From Deltaproteobacteria bacterium (GTDB lineage Bacteria > Myxococcota_A > UBA796 > CAJQPC01): a DNA stretch of 64,000 bases. Position numbers and translations under genes: made by a program. Every line of letters begins with the position of its first letter. The stretch's first letter is position 1. The notes under the pieces were generated by a model that saw nothing but the letters and a program-made list of their open reading frames with translations, did no database searches and had not been told where the DNA came from. Shown one piece after another: positions 25,792 to 34,821 of this stretch. The stretch is taken from the NCBI GenBank assembly GCA_016717595.1, contig JADKFE010000014.1, positions 1 to 64,000 of the forward strand. Reading direction: 5' to 3'.

Positions 25792-26903
25792 GCGCGCTCC
25801 TCCTCGTTCTGAGCCTGGCCGCGGCCCCCGCCTGGGCAGGCACGAACTCCAGCGAGATCAAACACAAACCCGGCGAAGGCATCGAGCTTCGTGCGGACGG
25901 CTCCCCGGCGGAGCTCCTGGTGAACGTCATCGCCCAGCCCGTGCTCAGCGCGTCCTTGGGCGGCGGCGAGTTCAGCCCCGCCTATGAGCTGCGCCGGGCG
26001 CGGCTGTCTCTGGACGCGCGGCCGAACAAGTCGCTCAACGCCTCGCTGCAGATCTCCGGCGACGAGCTCAAGGTGAAGGTGCGCGACGCCCACGTCGAGC
26101 TGAAGCCGAACGACTGGCTGAGGATTCGTGCGGGCATGATGCGCCTGCCGACGGGCCTAGAGCGGGAGTCGAGCGCCCGGTTTCTCCCCATGGTCGAGCG
26201 CAGCGGCGTGGCGGATCTGGTGCCCGCCCGCACCAACGGCGTCGAGCTGCGGGTGAAGAAGGACACTCTCCGCGCCGCCGTCGCCCTCGCCCAGCCCTCC
26301 GAGCTCGACACGATGTACTGGCGTGACGACGGCGCCTTTGACGTGACGGGCATGGTGATCTGGTCCACCGACGCCGCACGGGTCGGCCTCCGCGGCGGCG
26401 CGCTCCACCGCCCGCTCTCGGCCCCGGGCGTCGAGACCGTCTCCCCGCTCACAAACGACCCGCTCCTCGCGCCGTCCGCCTGGGCGGGCACCGGCGCGGC
26501 GGGGGGCCTGGACATGATCATCGTGGTCGGCCCATGGCGCCTCGCCGCAGAGGGCGCGGTCTTGCGGGAGGGCCTCACCTTAGGCACCGCCGACGGCCAC
26601 GCGCTGCACACCGCGGGCTACCTGCTCGCCGGGGTCGCGCCGGGCGGCACCCGGGGCGACGTGAACGACAGCGCGCCGCTCTTGACCGGCTGGGAGGCCT
26701 TGGTGCGCCTCGACGCGCGCACCAGCGCCTCGCCCCTGGGCCCCTCGGCCTGGACCGCCGGGGCCAACCTCGCTGTGGCCTACGCCCTCGAGCCCGGGGC
26801 GCGGCTCACCGCCGAGATCGGCCCCCAGGTGGTACACCTCTCCGACGGCGACACCACCACCCCCGGCGTCGTCGGGCGCGTCTCCTTCGTGCTCGGCCTG
26901 TAA
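25788..26903 (+). CDS. Outer-membrane porin (phosphate-selective porin O/P-like)
   Basis: This 371-aa protein has a Sec signal peptide (MSALLLVLSLAAAPAWAG). It continues with the strand pattern of OprP/OprO-type porins: YELRRARLSLDARPNKSLNA, then QISGDELKVKVRDAHVELKP, RIRAGMMRLPTGLERES and VPARTNGVELR. It ends VVGRVSFVLGL with alternating hydrophobic residues. It should form an outer-membrane channel, perhaps for phosphate or polyphosphate. Whether it is anion-selective cannot be told. It is translationally coupled to the LTD lipoprotein. DUF4956 follows after 39 bases. Confidence 0.82.
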   Translation: MSALLLVLSLAAAPAWAGTNSSEIKHKPGEGIELRADGSPAELLVNVIAQPVLSASLGGGEFSPAYELRRARLSLDARPNKSLNASLQISGDELKVKVRDAHVELKPNDWLRIRAGMMRLPTGLERESSARFLPMVERSGVADLVPARTNGVELRVKKDTLRAAVALAQPSELDTMYWRDDGAFDVTGMVIWSTDAARVGLRGGALHRPLSAPGVETVSPLTNDPLLAPSAWAGTGAAGGLDMIIVVGPWRLAAEGAVLREGLTLGTADGHALHTAGYLLAGVAPGGTRGDVNDSAPLLTGWEALVRLDARTSASPLGPSAWTAGANLAVAYALEPGARLTAEIGPQVVHLSDGDTTTPGVVGRVSFVLGL

Positions 26904-26942
26904 ACTCCCCCACCGCGCGCCTTCAGAGGCCGCAGGAAACCG

Positions 26943-27599
26943 ATGACCAACATTGACTGGCAGGCGCTCCTCGTCGAGCTGCCCCTCGCGGCGCTGCTCG
27001 GGGCGCTCATGCCCACCCGCCTGCGCCGCCCCGACGGGGTCGACGTGCAGGTGATCCGCGCCGCCGCCCTGCTCGCGCTCTCAGGCGCGCTGATGATGCG
27101 TATCGTCGATGGCGAGATGTCCCGGGCCTTCGGGCTCCTCGGCGCGGCCAGCGTCGTGCGGTATCGCTACGGCTTAGGCACGAGCGCTGAGGCGTCTTGG
27201 CTCATCTTGGCCTTGGGCGTCGGCATGGCCGTGGGGTCGGGCATGGCGCCCCTGGCGATGGGCGGATGCGCCCTGGTGATCCTGATCAACGTCCTGTTTG
27301 ATCGCGCCGCGGGCCCCGGCGGGCTCGCGCTGAACCGCACCCTGCAGGTCGAGCTTCGGGTTCGTGACTCCGCCCTTCTGCAGCGCGCCGAGGACCACCT
27401 TCACTCCCGGGGCCTCAAGCCCAGGCTGTTGGAGATCGAGCAGAAGGAGTCCAAAGACGTCAACCGCGCGGGCCAGCTCCACAAGGCTCTGTTCGCCGTG
27501 AGCGCGCCGCCGGACCTGCTGCCCGCGGCCCTGGTGTCGGGGCTCAACGAGGCCCTGGGCGGCGGAGAGATCACCGTGCGAGAGCCCGTCACCAACTGA
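26943..27599 (+). CDS. DUF4956 inner-membrane protein
   Basis: This 218-aa protein has an N-terminal half with four to five hydrophobic segments, including the typical MRIVDGEMSRAFGLLGAA, VVRYRYGLGTSAEASWLI and GALMP-type MgtC/DUF4956 landmarks. The C-terminal cytoplasmic domain (about 125-218) is of alpha/beta ferredoxin-like appearance. In many bacteria DUF4956 genes sit beside CotH kinases and VTC-domain polyphosphate polymerases. Here two CotH genes follow directly but no VTC gene is seen. The role is probably in the same envelope process. Confidence 0.85.
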   Translation: MTNIDWQALLVELPLAALLGALMPTRLRRPDGVDVQVIRAAALLALSGALMMRIVDGEMSRAFGLLGAASVVRYRYGLGTSAEASWLILALGVGMAVGSGMAPLAMGGCALVILINVLFDRAAGPGGLALNRTLQVELRVRDSALLQRAEDHLHSRGLKPRLLEIEQKESKDVNRAGQLHKALFAVSAPPDLLPAALVSGLNEALGGGEITVREPVTN

Positions 27600-27636
27600 G
27601 CTTGAGTCCCTTGGGTGGCCCCCCATTCTCCTGGGT

Positions 27637-27648
27637 TATCGTGAACGA
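27637..27648 (+). promoter_or_regulatory. -10-like element placed for leaderless start of first cotH gene
   Basis: TATCGT (27637-27642) in the context GGGTTATCGT is six bases from the ATG at 27649, and no Shine-Dalgarno site lies between. Transcription should start at or next to the A of the ATG. A -35 match is poor (TTGGGT at 27611, spacing 20). Confidence 0.38.
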
Positions 27649-28905
27649 ATGAACACACGCCTCGCCGCGCTCCTGCTGCTCACGACGACCCTCTCCGCCG
27701 CCTGCGACGGTGAAGCCGTAGAGTCCCCCGACGACACGCCCGTGGCCGTCGAGCCAACGGTCACCACGGAGATCGTCGAGGATCAAGATCTCAGCGAGGC
27801 CTGGATCTTCTCCGATGAGGTCATCCACGAGATCGAGCTGACGCTCTCCGCGGCGTCGGTGAGCGCGCTCCAGCGTGAGCCCCGGGAGGACGTCGAGGCC
27901 GAGATGACCTTCAACGGCGAGACCCTCGACCCCGTCGGCTTACGCCTCGCGGGCAAGATCGGCTCGTTCCGTGAGCTCAGCGGCAAACCCAAGCTGCGCG
28001 TCGACTTCAACAAGTTCAGCGAAGGGCAGCGCTTTTATGGGCTTGAGGGCCTCGCGCTGAACAACCAGGTCGTCGACTGCTCGTATATGAAAGAGGCCAC
28101 GGCCTACCGTGTGTTTCGGGAGCACGGCGCGCCGGGCAGCCGCACGGGCTGGGCCCACGTCACGCTCAACGGCAGCGACTACGGCCTCTACCTGCTCGTC
28201 GAGTCCCCAGACGACCGCTACCTCAAGCAGAACTTCGCCGAGCCCGACGGCAACTTGTATGACGGCAAGTACCTCTACGACTGGAGCACCGGCAACTACA
28301 CCCTGCTCGACCTCTACGATGAGCTCGTGGGCTATTACGAGCTTGAAGAGGGCCAAGACGTCGGCAACGCCGATCTGCAGATCATCGCCGACGCCTTAGA
28401 CGCCCACTCGGGCAAACCCAGCTTCTACGAGGCCCTGGGTGAGGTCGTGGACTGGCCCTCGGTTCACCGGCACCTCGCCTTAGAGCAGCTCGTCGGCCAC
28501 AACGACGGCTACGCGCTGAACCAGAACAACTACCGCGTCTATTTTGATCCCGCCGCTGACGGCCGCTTCACCCTCATCACCTGGGATCTCGACTACAGCT
28601 ACCTGCGCGCGCCGGAGTGGGGCATGTCGTGGGACCGGCCCCGGGGCCGCCTCGCCGCGGCCTGCTGGGCGGACAGCACCTGCTTCGAGGCCCAGCGCGT
28701 GATGAGCGTAGAGGTCTTGGCGGCCCACGACGTCACCGCGCTTCTCTCCTGGTTTGAGTCCACCTTTGAGGTCATCCACGACGCGATCGTGAACGACCCC
28801 CGCAAAGAGTTCGGCGCTGGCTCTCTCGACGGCTGCCACGATGACGTCTACTTCCGGGTCGAACGAATGGGCGTGTTCATGGAGAACGCCTGGACACCAG
28901 ACTGA
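27649..28905 (+). CDS. CotH-family protein kinase, lipoprotein (1)
   Basis: This 418-aa predicted lipoprotein has signal MNTRLAALLLLTTTLSAAC. It contains the CotH kinase fold: IFSDEVIHEIELTLS, LRLAGKIGSFRELSGKPKLR with the nucleotide-site Lys/Arg, then RFYGLEGLALNNQVVDCSYM. The catalytic segment HNDGYALNQNNYRVYFDP and metal-binding ITWDLDYSYL follow. CotH of Bacillus phosphorylates coat proteins CotB and CotG outside the cytoplasm. Both acidic positions expected for activity are present here. The export signal implies phosphorylation at the cell surface or periplasm. An unlike substrate gene is not obvious nearby. Confidence 0.88.
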   Translation: MNTRLAALLLLTTTLSAACDGEAVESPDDTPVAVEPTVTTEIVEDQDLSEAWIFSDEVIHEIELTLSAASVSALQREPREDVEAEMTFNGETLDPVGLRLAGKIGSFRELSGKPKLRVDFNKFSEGQRFYGLEGLALNNQVVDCSYMKEATAYRVFREHGAPGSRTGWAHVTLNGSDYGLYLLVESPDDRYLKQNFAEPDGNLYDGKYLYDWSTGNYTLLDLYDELVGYYELEEGQDVGNADLQIIADALDAHSGKPSFYEALGEVVDWPSVHRHLALEQLVGHNDGYALNQNNYRVYFDPAADGRFTLITWDLDYSYLRAPEWGMSWDRPRGRLAAACWADSTCFEAQRVMSVEVLAAHDVTALLSWFESTFEVIHDAIVNDPRKEFGAGSLDGCHDDVYFRVERMGVFMENAWTPD

Positions 28906-28958
28906 GGCGCTGAGACGCCTGCCTGAGAGTTCACCCTAAAAAGCGCCCGGATTCGCGG

Positions 28959-28971
28959 TATCCTGCCCCTC
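28959..28971 (+). promoter_or_regulatory. -10-like element placed for leaderless start of second cotH gene
   Basis: TATCCT (28959-28964, context GCGGTATCCTGCC) lies seven bases from the ATG at 28972, with no ribosome-binding site between. The geometry is the same as at 41424-41436. Confidence 0.4.
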
Positions 28972-30234
28972 ATGCGCCCTCCCCTCCTGGCCCTCCTCAC
29001 GCTCCTCGGCTGCGCGTCGACCAACGGCACGCTCCCCCTCGGCGACCGCCCCCAGCCGCCGGATCCCGTCGAGGACACCGCGCCGCCGCTGATCACTGAA
29101 GAAGAGATCGCGGACCAGGAGATCGACGACTCCTGGATCTTCAGCGACGAGCACATCGTAGAGGTCGAGATCACGCTGACCGCCGGCGCCGCGAAGGCGC
29201 TGGGGCGTGAGCCCCGTGAGGACGTGTCCGCGGAGCTCGTCATCGACGGCCTCGCGCTTGAGCCCGTCGGGTTACGCCTCGCGGGCAAGCTCGGCTCCTT
29301 CCGTGAGCTGAGCGGCAAGCCCAAGTTTCGCATCGACTTCAACAAGTTCAGCGAAGGTCAGCGGTTCTTCGGCCTAGAGTCCCTCGCCTTAAACAACGGC
29401 GTACAAGACTGCTCCTTCCTCAAGGAGCCCGCGGCCTACAAGATCTACCGCGAGGCGGGGGCGCCTGGGTCACGCACGGGTTTCGCCCACGTCACCGTGA
29501 ACGGCGCCGATTATGGTCTGTACATCATCGTGGAGTACCCCGACGACCGCTTCCTCAAGCGCAACTTCACCGAGCCCGGCGGCAACCTCTACGACGGGAA
29601 GTATGTGCTCTATGACGACTGGAGCTACACCCTGCTCGACCTGTATGACGACTATGTGCCGCTCTACGCCTTAGAAGAGGGCGAAGACGTACAGAGGGCC
29701 GACATTCAGGCGGTCGTAGACGCCATCGACGCGCACGAGGGCGCTCCTACCTTCTACGAGGCCTTGGGCGAGGTCGTAGACTGGCCATCGTTTCACCGCC
29801 ACATCGCCTTGGAGCAGCTCGTCGGCCACAACGACGGCTACGCGCTCAACATCAACAACAATCGACTGTACTTCGACCCCGCTCAGCAAGGCCGCATGAC
29901 CATGCTGACCTGGGACTTAGACAACAGCTTCCTCGTCGACTCCGAGTGGGGCTTCTCCTGGTCGAGCCCCGGCGCGCGGCTGGTGTATTGGTGTTGGCAA
30001 GACAGCACCTGCAAAGCGGCCCAGCGCGAGGCCGTGATCGCCGTGCTCGACGCCACAGACATCCCGGCGCTTCTGGACTGGTACGACGCCACGGCGGCGG
30101 TGACCGTAGACGCAGCACAGAGCGATCCCCGCAAAGAGTTCGACAACACCTATCTCGCCTCCTGTCGTTCCGACGCGCGGCAACGCATCAACCGCTCTAA
30201 GCGGCTCGTGATGAGCCATTGGGGTATTGAATGA
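28972..30234 (+). CDS. CotH-family protein kinase, lipoprotein (2)
   Basis: This 420-aa paralogue of the preceding gene follows 66 bases later. The lipobox LLGC sits at the end of MRPPLLALLTLLGC. Shared blocks are GLRLAGKLGSFRELSGKPKF, FNKFSEGQRFFGLESLALNN, APGSRTGFAHVTVNGADYGL, HNDGYALNINNNRLYFDP and LTWDLDNSFL. The putative catalytic Asp residues are all retained. The two kinases are similar enough to reflect a local duplication and may differ in substrate. The final ATGA overlaps the LTD gene. Confidence 0.88.
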   Translation: MRPPLLALLTLLGCASTNGTLPLGDRPQPPDPVEDTAPPLITEEEIADQEIDDSWIFSDEHIVEVEITLTAGAAKALGREPREDVSAELVIDGLALEPVGLRLAGKLGSFRELSGKPKFRIDFNKFSEGQRFFGLESLALNNGVQDCSFLKEPAAYKIYREAGAPGSRTGFAHVTVNGADYGLYIIVEYPDDRFLKRNFTEPGGNLYDGKYVLYDDWSYTLLDLYDDYVPLYALEEGEDVQRADIQAVVDAIDAHEGAPTFYEALGEVVDWPSFHRHIALEQLVGHNDGYALNINNNRLYFDPAQQGRMTMLTWDLDNSFLVDSEWGFSWSSPGARLVYWCWQDSTCKAAQREAVIAVLDATDIPALLDWYDATAAVTVDAAQSDPRKEFDNTYLASCRSDARQRINRSKRLVMSHWGIE

Positions 30235-31337
30235 TCTGGGTGCTCTTCCTGCCCATCAGCCTGCTCGCCTGCAAACAGAGCGCGATCACACTCAACACAG
30301 ACTCGGACGCGGTGATTGACACGTCGGTCACTGAAGACACAGCCCCGGACACCAGCCAAGACCCGCTCCCGCTGTGTGTGAACGAGTGGATGCCCAAGAA
30401 CGAGACCTCCGTCGCCGATGAGACCGGCGCCACGGGCGACTGGATCGAGCTGCACAACCCCGGCGTGGAGCCAATCCCCCTGGACGGCTGGACGATCGAG
30501 GACGACGACTCCGGCCCCCAGCCCCTCGACGGTCTCAGCGTGGGCCCCGGCGAGTTCTTGTTGTTGTGGGCCGATGAGCGCACCCCCGTGGGCCCCACCC
30601 ACCTCAACTTTAAGCTCAGCGGCGACGGCGGCCAGCTCTCGCTCTACGCCCCAGACGGGCGTGGCTCTGTGTTGGGTTGGGGCGCCATCGAGGACGACTA
30701 CGCCATCGCCCGCGCCACAGACTGCTGCACAGAGGCGGACTGCCTCGTGTTCGACTGGCGCGGCACCCCCGGCGGCACCAACACCCCCGAGGAGGAGCCT
30801 GAAGAGCCCGAGCCCGTCGAGGTGGAGCTCCTCGCCCGAGGCAGCTCCCACCGCTACTGGGACAAGAACCGCGCCCCCGATGAGGGCTGGACCGCCCCCG
30901 AGTTTGACGACAGCGCGTGGTCTGAAGGGGTCGCGCCCCTCGGTTATGGCGACGATCACATCGTCACCACGATCAACTACGGCAGCGACGAGTCGAACAA
31001 ACGCGCCGCGGCGTATTTCCGTGTGGAGTTTGAGGCCGGCGCGCTCAAGTCTCTCCAAGAGCTCTACGTCGATCTGATGCGTGACGACGGCGCCGCCGTG
31101 TACCTCAACGGCGTCGAGGTGCTCCGCGACAACCTCCCCGACGGTGACCTCAGCTTCACCACCCTCGCCTCGTCCAACGCCACCTCCCAGACGGCGGTGC
31201 AGCGCTGGCCCATCGACCCAAGCTCCTTGGTGGAGGGCTGGAACACCCTGGCCGTCGAGGTTCACCAGGTAGACGTCACCAGCTCCGACCTGAGCTTTGA
31301 CGTCGGCGTCGTCGCGCTGCTGCCGCCGCCCCAGTAG
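30231..31337 (+). CDS. LTD plus jelly-roll lipoprotein, candidate partner of CotH kinases
   Basis: This 368-aa lipoprotein starts MIWVLFLPISLLAC. A Ser/Thr/Asp-rich linker (about 17-42) precedes a Lamin Tail Domain (about 45-185; VNEWMPKNETSVADETGA, GDWIELHNPGVEPIPLDGW, GEFLLLWADE). An acidic Pro/Glu linker leads into a galactose-binding-like jelly roll (about 195-365; SHRYWDKNRAPDEGW, FDDSAWSEGVAPLGYGDD, VDLMRDDGAAVYLNGVEV). The last gene of the locus overlaps cotH-2 by four bases, so it is probably co-produced. Its exposed Ser/Thr-rich linker makes it a candidate kinase substrate (inference). Confidence 0.85.
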   Translation: MIWVLFLPISLLACKQSAITLNTDSDAVIDTSVTEDTAPDTSQDPLPLCVNEWMPKNETSVADETGATGDWIELHNPGVEPIPLDGWTIEDDDSGPQPLDGLSVGPGEFLLLWADERTPVGPTHLNFKLSGDGGQLSLYAPDGRGSVLGWGAIEDDYAIARATDCCTEADCLVFDWRGTPGGTNTPEEEPEEPEPVEVELLARGSSHRYWDKNRAPDEGWTAPEFDDSAWSEGVAPLGYGDDHIVTTINYGSDESNKRAAAYFRVEFEAGALKSLQELYVDLMRDDGAAVYLNGVEVLRDNLPDGDLSFTTLASSNATSQTAVQRWPIDPSSLVEGWNTLAVEVHQVDVTSSDLSFDVGVVALLPPPQ

Positions 31338-31356
31338 CCAAGGCGGCGCAGAACCC

Positions 31357-31382
31357 GCCGAGCCCTCTCCCAAGGGCTCGGC
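31357..31382. terminator. Bidirectional terminator-like hairpin between convergent genes
   Basis: A perfect 10-bp inverted repeat GCCGAGCCCT / AGGGCTCGGC has a six-base loop, centred between two convergent stops (31337 and 31397). No T-tract follows on either strand, so termination is uncertain. Confidence 0.45.
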
Positions 31383-31396
31383 CTCGGCGCGCGCGG

Positions 31397-34300
31397 TCAG
31401 ACGCCCCGTTGCCCGAACTCGAACAGGGCCTTGTCCGCCAAGAGGCGGTCCCCTGGGCGCAGCACCAAGGCGCGGCCGTCTTCAGGCACCGTGCTGAACG
31501 GGCCCCCGGCGGCGCTCACCATGAACGGCAAGAAGTGCCCGTTCTTCTGTTGGTAGGTGTCGAGGTAGTCTGTCAGGGTGAGCGTGGTGCCGTCGAAGGT
31601 GGCTCGGGCGCGGATCTGACCCAGACGGATATGACGGGGCGCGCTCAACGGCAGGCCCACGGTGAACAAGGCCAGGGCCATGCGGTCGGCGTAGTCGATG
31701 CCGAGGAGCTGGGCGCGGGGGTCGGGCAAGACGACCTCCGGGCGCAGGCGGAGCACGACGGAGAAGTCTTCTTCGTGGTCGGCGTCGCGGCGGATGATCT
31801 CCATCTCCAGGCCGTCTAGCTCAAGCGAGCGGTTCTGGGCCTCGCCGTTCACGCGCAGGCGGGCCTCGACGGGGTCGAGCAGCTCCACCTTGCCGCGGTT
31901 GCCGCGCACCTTGAGGCGGAAATACTCGGCGGCGTGGAAGAGCTGGTGGGGCTCGGAGCGGGACTCGGGCACGATGACGCCGCAGTCCTTGAAGTTGCCG
32001 ATGACCACGTCGCCGGTGATGGCCCAGCCGATCTGGAGCAGCCGCGCCGGGCGAGCCAGCTCAAGCTGCCACGCGGCCTCGTCCACCACGGCGATGATGT
32101 CGTCCTCTTCTGCGCTCGCGGGCACGGCCATGGGCACACGCTCCCCCGTGGGCGGGCGCGCGGGCTCGACGGGGCGTGTGGGCTCGGCGGGGCGCTCGGC
32201 GACGACGGGGCGAGACGGCGGCGACGACACGGGCTCCGGGGCCTTGGGCGGCGGCTCGGCGAAGCCGTCCTCTTCATCCTCAAACCGCACCGTCGGCAGC
32301 TCGGCCTCGCTCATTGACGAGCCCTTGGGCAAGGCGCCCGGGCTGAGCGCGCTGTCTCCGCCAAGCGAGGGGCGAGGCGGATCGGTCGTGAACGCCCCCT
32401 CGCTCAAGGACGGCGTGGGGAGGTCTTCTGCCGCCAAGGGCAGGCGCGGCCGGGGATCGCTCGGCGGGCGCAGATCCGGGCGGCGAGGCGGCGGCTCGAT
32501 GTCTTGGGTGGTGGCGACCCGGCGCGGCACAAACGGCTCGGCGCGGCTGGGCGCGGGGTGATCTTGGGGCTGGGTCGGGCGCTCTTCGGTCTCATCAGGC
32601 GAGGTGCGCTCGACGGCGGCGAGGCGGGTGCGGACCGGCGAGCGCGCGCCGACGGGCGGCGGGACAGAGGGCTCTGACGGGCGGTTGGGCAGGGCCGGGG
32701 CGGCGCTGGGCGAAGACGGCCCCTCGTCGCCGCCGTCCAAGGCGTTGACCAGGCTCTCCGCGGTGAGCCGACGGGGCACCATCGGGCGGGCGCCGGCGGA
32801 CGCCGCGGCCATCGGCGGGAAGCTCACCGCGAACAGGCAGTTCCCCACGAGCAGGTCATCGCCGTTGCGCAGGGGGATGGTCGTCGCGCCCGTGGGGCTG
32901 TTCGCGGGCTGCAGCGAGAGCGCCTCGCCGTTTCGCCGCACATAGGTGAAGCAGTGGCGGGCGATGGACTTGAGCGTCGGCTCCTCTTGAATGTCGATCT
33001 CGACGTGCTCCGAGGCCACCATGATCGAGTCGGTGTAGAACCGGCTCTTGGGGATGTCGCCCGAGCGCGCCCGGATGGTGTTGCCCGCCACCGCGGACTC
33101 CAACCACACGATGTTGTCGTTCTGCGGCTCATCGGGGAGCTGCACCTTACAGCGGCGGTCGCGGCCGACGCGGTAGGTGCCGCCGAAGACCATGTGGGTA
33201 GACGAGGCCGGGCGGAGGATCTCGCCCAGGTAAGGCCAGCCGTCTACCTTCACCTTGGAGAGGTCGTTGTACTCCAGCACATGAGGCCCCACGCGTAAGA
33301 CGGCGTGGTCTCCCAAGGCCAAGGGCGTGTTCAGCGTCACCCGGGCGCTGTTCACGGTGACGCTCGACTTGTGAACGACGAGCTGCACCTTGTCATCGCG
33401 CACTTGGAACGTCGCCGCCGGGTCGTTGCGCACGGTGTTCACCGCGCCTTGGTCGGTGACGTACACATCGTAGCCCTGCATAAACTTGCGGAAGTGCAGC
33501 TTCTGGAGCAGCGCGCCGCGCTCTTTGAGGGTGAAGATGCGCTCTTGCACGCTGTCGGGGACGATCGTCTTGGTGCCCGCGAGGCCGGGCAAGGTGGCCC
33601 GAGGCATCGGCGTGGCCGGGCCGTTGGTGGTGGGGCCGCCGGGGTAGCTGGGGTCGGTGTACTGGAGCTGCTGGGCGGCGGCGGCGGCGATGGCCGCGGC
33701 GACGTCTTGGGCGAAGGCGCCTCCGGGGCGGCCGTCGTCCTCCTCCAAGGTGACCGGCGGCGCGCTCGTGGTGAAGCTGTCGAGGAGCGCGAGCACCATG
33801 TAGGCGATGGGATCGCCGCCCTTCTCGGAGATCACCAAGATCGGCGTGCCCGAGGAGTCGTCTGAGGTGACCTCGTAGCGGCCTTGCAGGTCGGGGCTGA
33901 TGATGTGCAGGAACGAGCCGTCGAGGTACTGCTGGAGGCGGTACAGGGCGGGCTCACGCAGGGCCTCGTGGGAGAAGTTGTCGAGCCAGTGGCTGCCCAG
34001 GGTGAACTGCACCTGATCGGAGTACAGGCGGCCCACCTCGCGGAAGTCGTCCCAGGCGCCGGGCACGTTGAGGTGAACGGCGATGACCGGCCGAGAGCGC
34101 TCGGTGACCCCGGTGTAGAGGTTGGGCAGAAGCCCCGAGACAAACTCGCCTTTGATGAGCCCCATGGACTCGCCGCGCATCTCGGCGCCGCCGTCTTGGA
34201 TGAAGCGCAGGCGGAAGCCTCGGTGGACGAACAGGGGCGAGAAGCCTTCAGCCGAGGCGTACTGGCTGATGAAGCCGCCCAAGGTGCGGTTGGCGGCTTC

Positions 34301-34624
34301 AGCCCAGGGCGCGGCGACCCGGTTGAAGGTGCGGCGCCAGTCGGCCTCGTTCACGACGATGAGGATGTCGGTGAAGTCGGGCGGGCCCTCGTTGCGCACG
34401 GACTCGAAGTGCTCACGAAGGCCAAACCGGCGCTTCGACGCCGCCACACACGACCACAACATCGCGGGATCGTCGATGAAGTCGTCGACGGACTGATGGC
34501 GCCGCAGGCGGCTGTTGTACCAGGCGTCCCGGGGGTCTAACGACAGCTCATCCATGTCACCGCTGAGGCCACGCGCCTGGCCGGAGGTGAACATGCGGGA
34601 GATCCAGTCGGAGAATTGGGCCAT
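31397..34624 (-). CDS. Large FHA-domain protein
   Basis: This is a 1075-aa cytoplasmic protein counted from ATG 34624 (MAQFSDWISRMFTSGQ). The N-terminal half (1-300) is an unknown domain. A central FHA domain (about 475-610) has RVGRDRRCKVQLPDEP and SEHVEIDIQEEP. A proline-rich disordered region with many PP and PxxP runs spans about 640-850. A second FHA-like domain lies near 860-930 (IGWAITGDVVIGNFKDCGVI), followed by a last beta-rich part. FHA domains bind phospho-Thr and often assemble kinase-dependent complexes. The Ser/Thr kinase at 15.5 kb is a possible but unproven partner. It is divergent from DUF1015. Confidence 0.8.
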   Translation of the reverse strand: MAQFSDWISRMFTSGQARGLSGDMDELSLDPRDAWYNSRLRRHQSVDDFIDDPAMLWSCVAASKRRFGLREHFESVRNEGPPDFTDILIVVNEADWRRTFNRVAAPWAEAANRTLGGFISQYASAEGFSPLFVHRGFRLRFIQDGGAEMRGESMGLIKGEFVSGLLPNLYTGVTERSRPVIAVHLNVPGAWDDFREVGRLYSDQVQFTLGSHWLDNFSHEALREPALYRLQQYLDGSFLHIISPDLQGRYEVTSDDSSGTPILVISEKGGDPIAYMVLALLDSFTTSAPPVTLEEDDGRPGGAFAQDVAAAIAAAAAQQLQYTDPSYPGGPTTNGPATPMPRATLPGLAGTKTIVPDSVQERIFTLKERGALLQKLHFRKFMQGYDVYVTDQGAVNTVRNDPAATFQVRDDKVQLVVHKSSVTVNSARVTLNTPLALGDHAVLRVGPHVLEYNDLSKVKVDGWPYLGEILRPASSTHMVFGGTYRVGRDRRCKVQLPDEPQNDNIVWLESAVAGNTIRARSGDIPKSRFYTDSIMVASEHVEIDIQEEPTLKSIARHCFTYVRRNGEALSLQPANSPTGATTIPLRNGDDLLVGNCLFAVSFPPMAAASAGARPMVPRRLTAESLVNALDGGDEGPSSPSAAPALPNRPSEPSVPPPVGARSPVRTRLAAVERTSPDETEERPTQPQDHPAPSRAEPFVPRRVATTQDIEPPPRRPDLRPPSDPRPRLPLAAEDLPTPSLSEGAFTTDPPRPSLGGDSALSPGALPKGSSMSEAELPTVRFEDEEDGFAEPPPKAPEPVSSPPSRPVVAERPAEPTRPVEPARPPTGERVPMAVPASAEEDDIIAVVDEAAWQLELARPARLLQIGWAITGDVVIGNFKDCGVIVPESRSEPHQLFHAAEYFRLKVRGNRGKVELLDPVEARLRVNGEAQNRSLELDGLEMEIIRRDADHEEDFSVVLRLRPEVVLPDPRAQLLGIDYADRMALALFTVGLPLSAPRHIRLGQIRARATFDGTTLTLTDYLDTYQQKNGHFLPFMVSAAGGPFSTVPEDGRALVLRPGDRLLADKALFEFGQRGV

Positions 34625-34821
34625 GGTCGCTTCGTGGCGTTTCCCGACCGAGGGGGCGGGAGGGGTGGAGCCTCGGCACAAGCCGCGGACAGTCATTCTA
34701 AGGCCCAAGGTGGGCCCAGGACAACCTGTATCGCGCAGGCGCAGACGCCGCAGCCCGGGGAGCCCTCGCCAGCGCCCTCTGAGCGCGATATCCCCCTCAT
34801 CAAAGACTTCAGGAGACTCTC

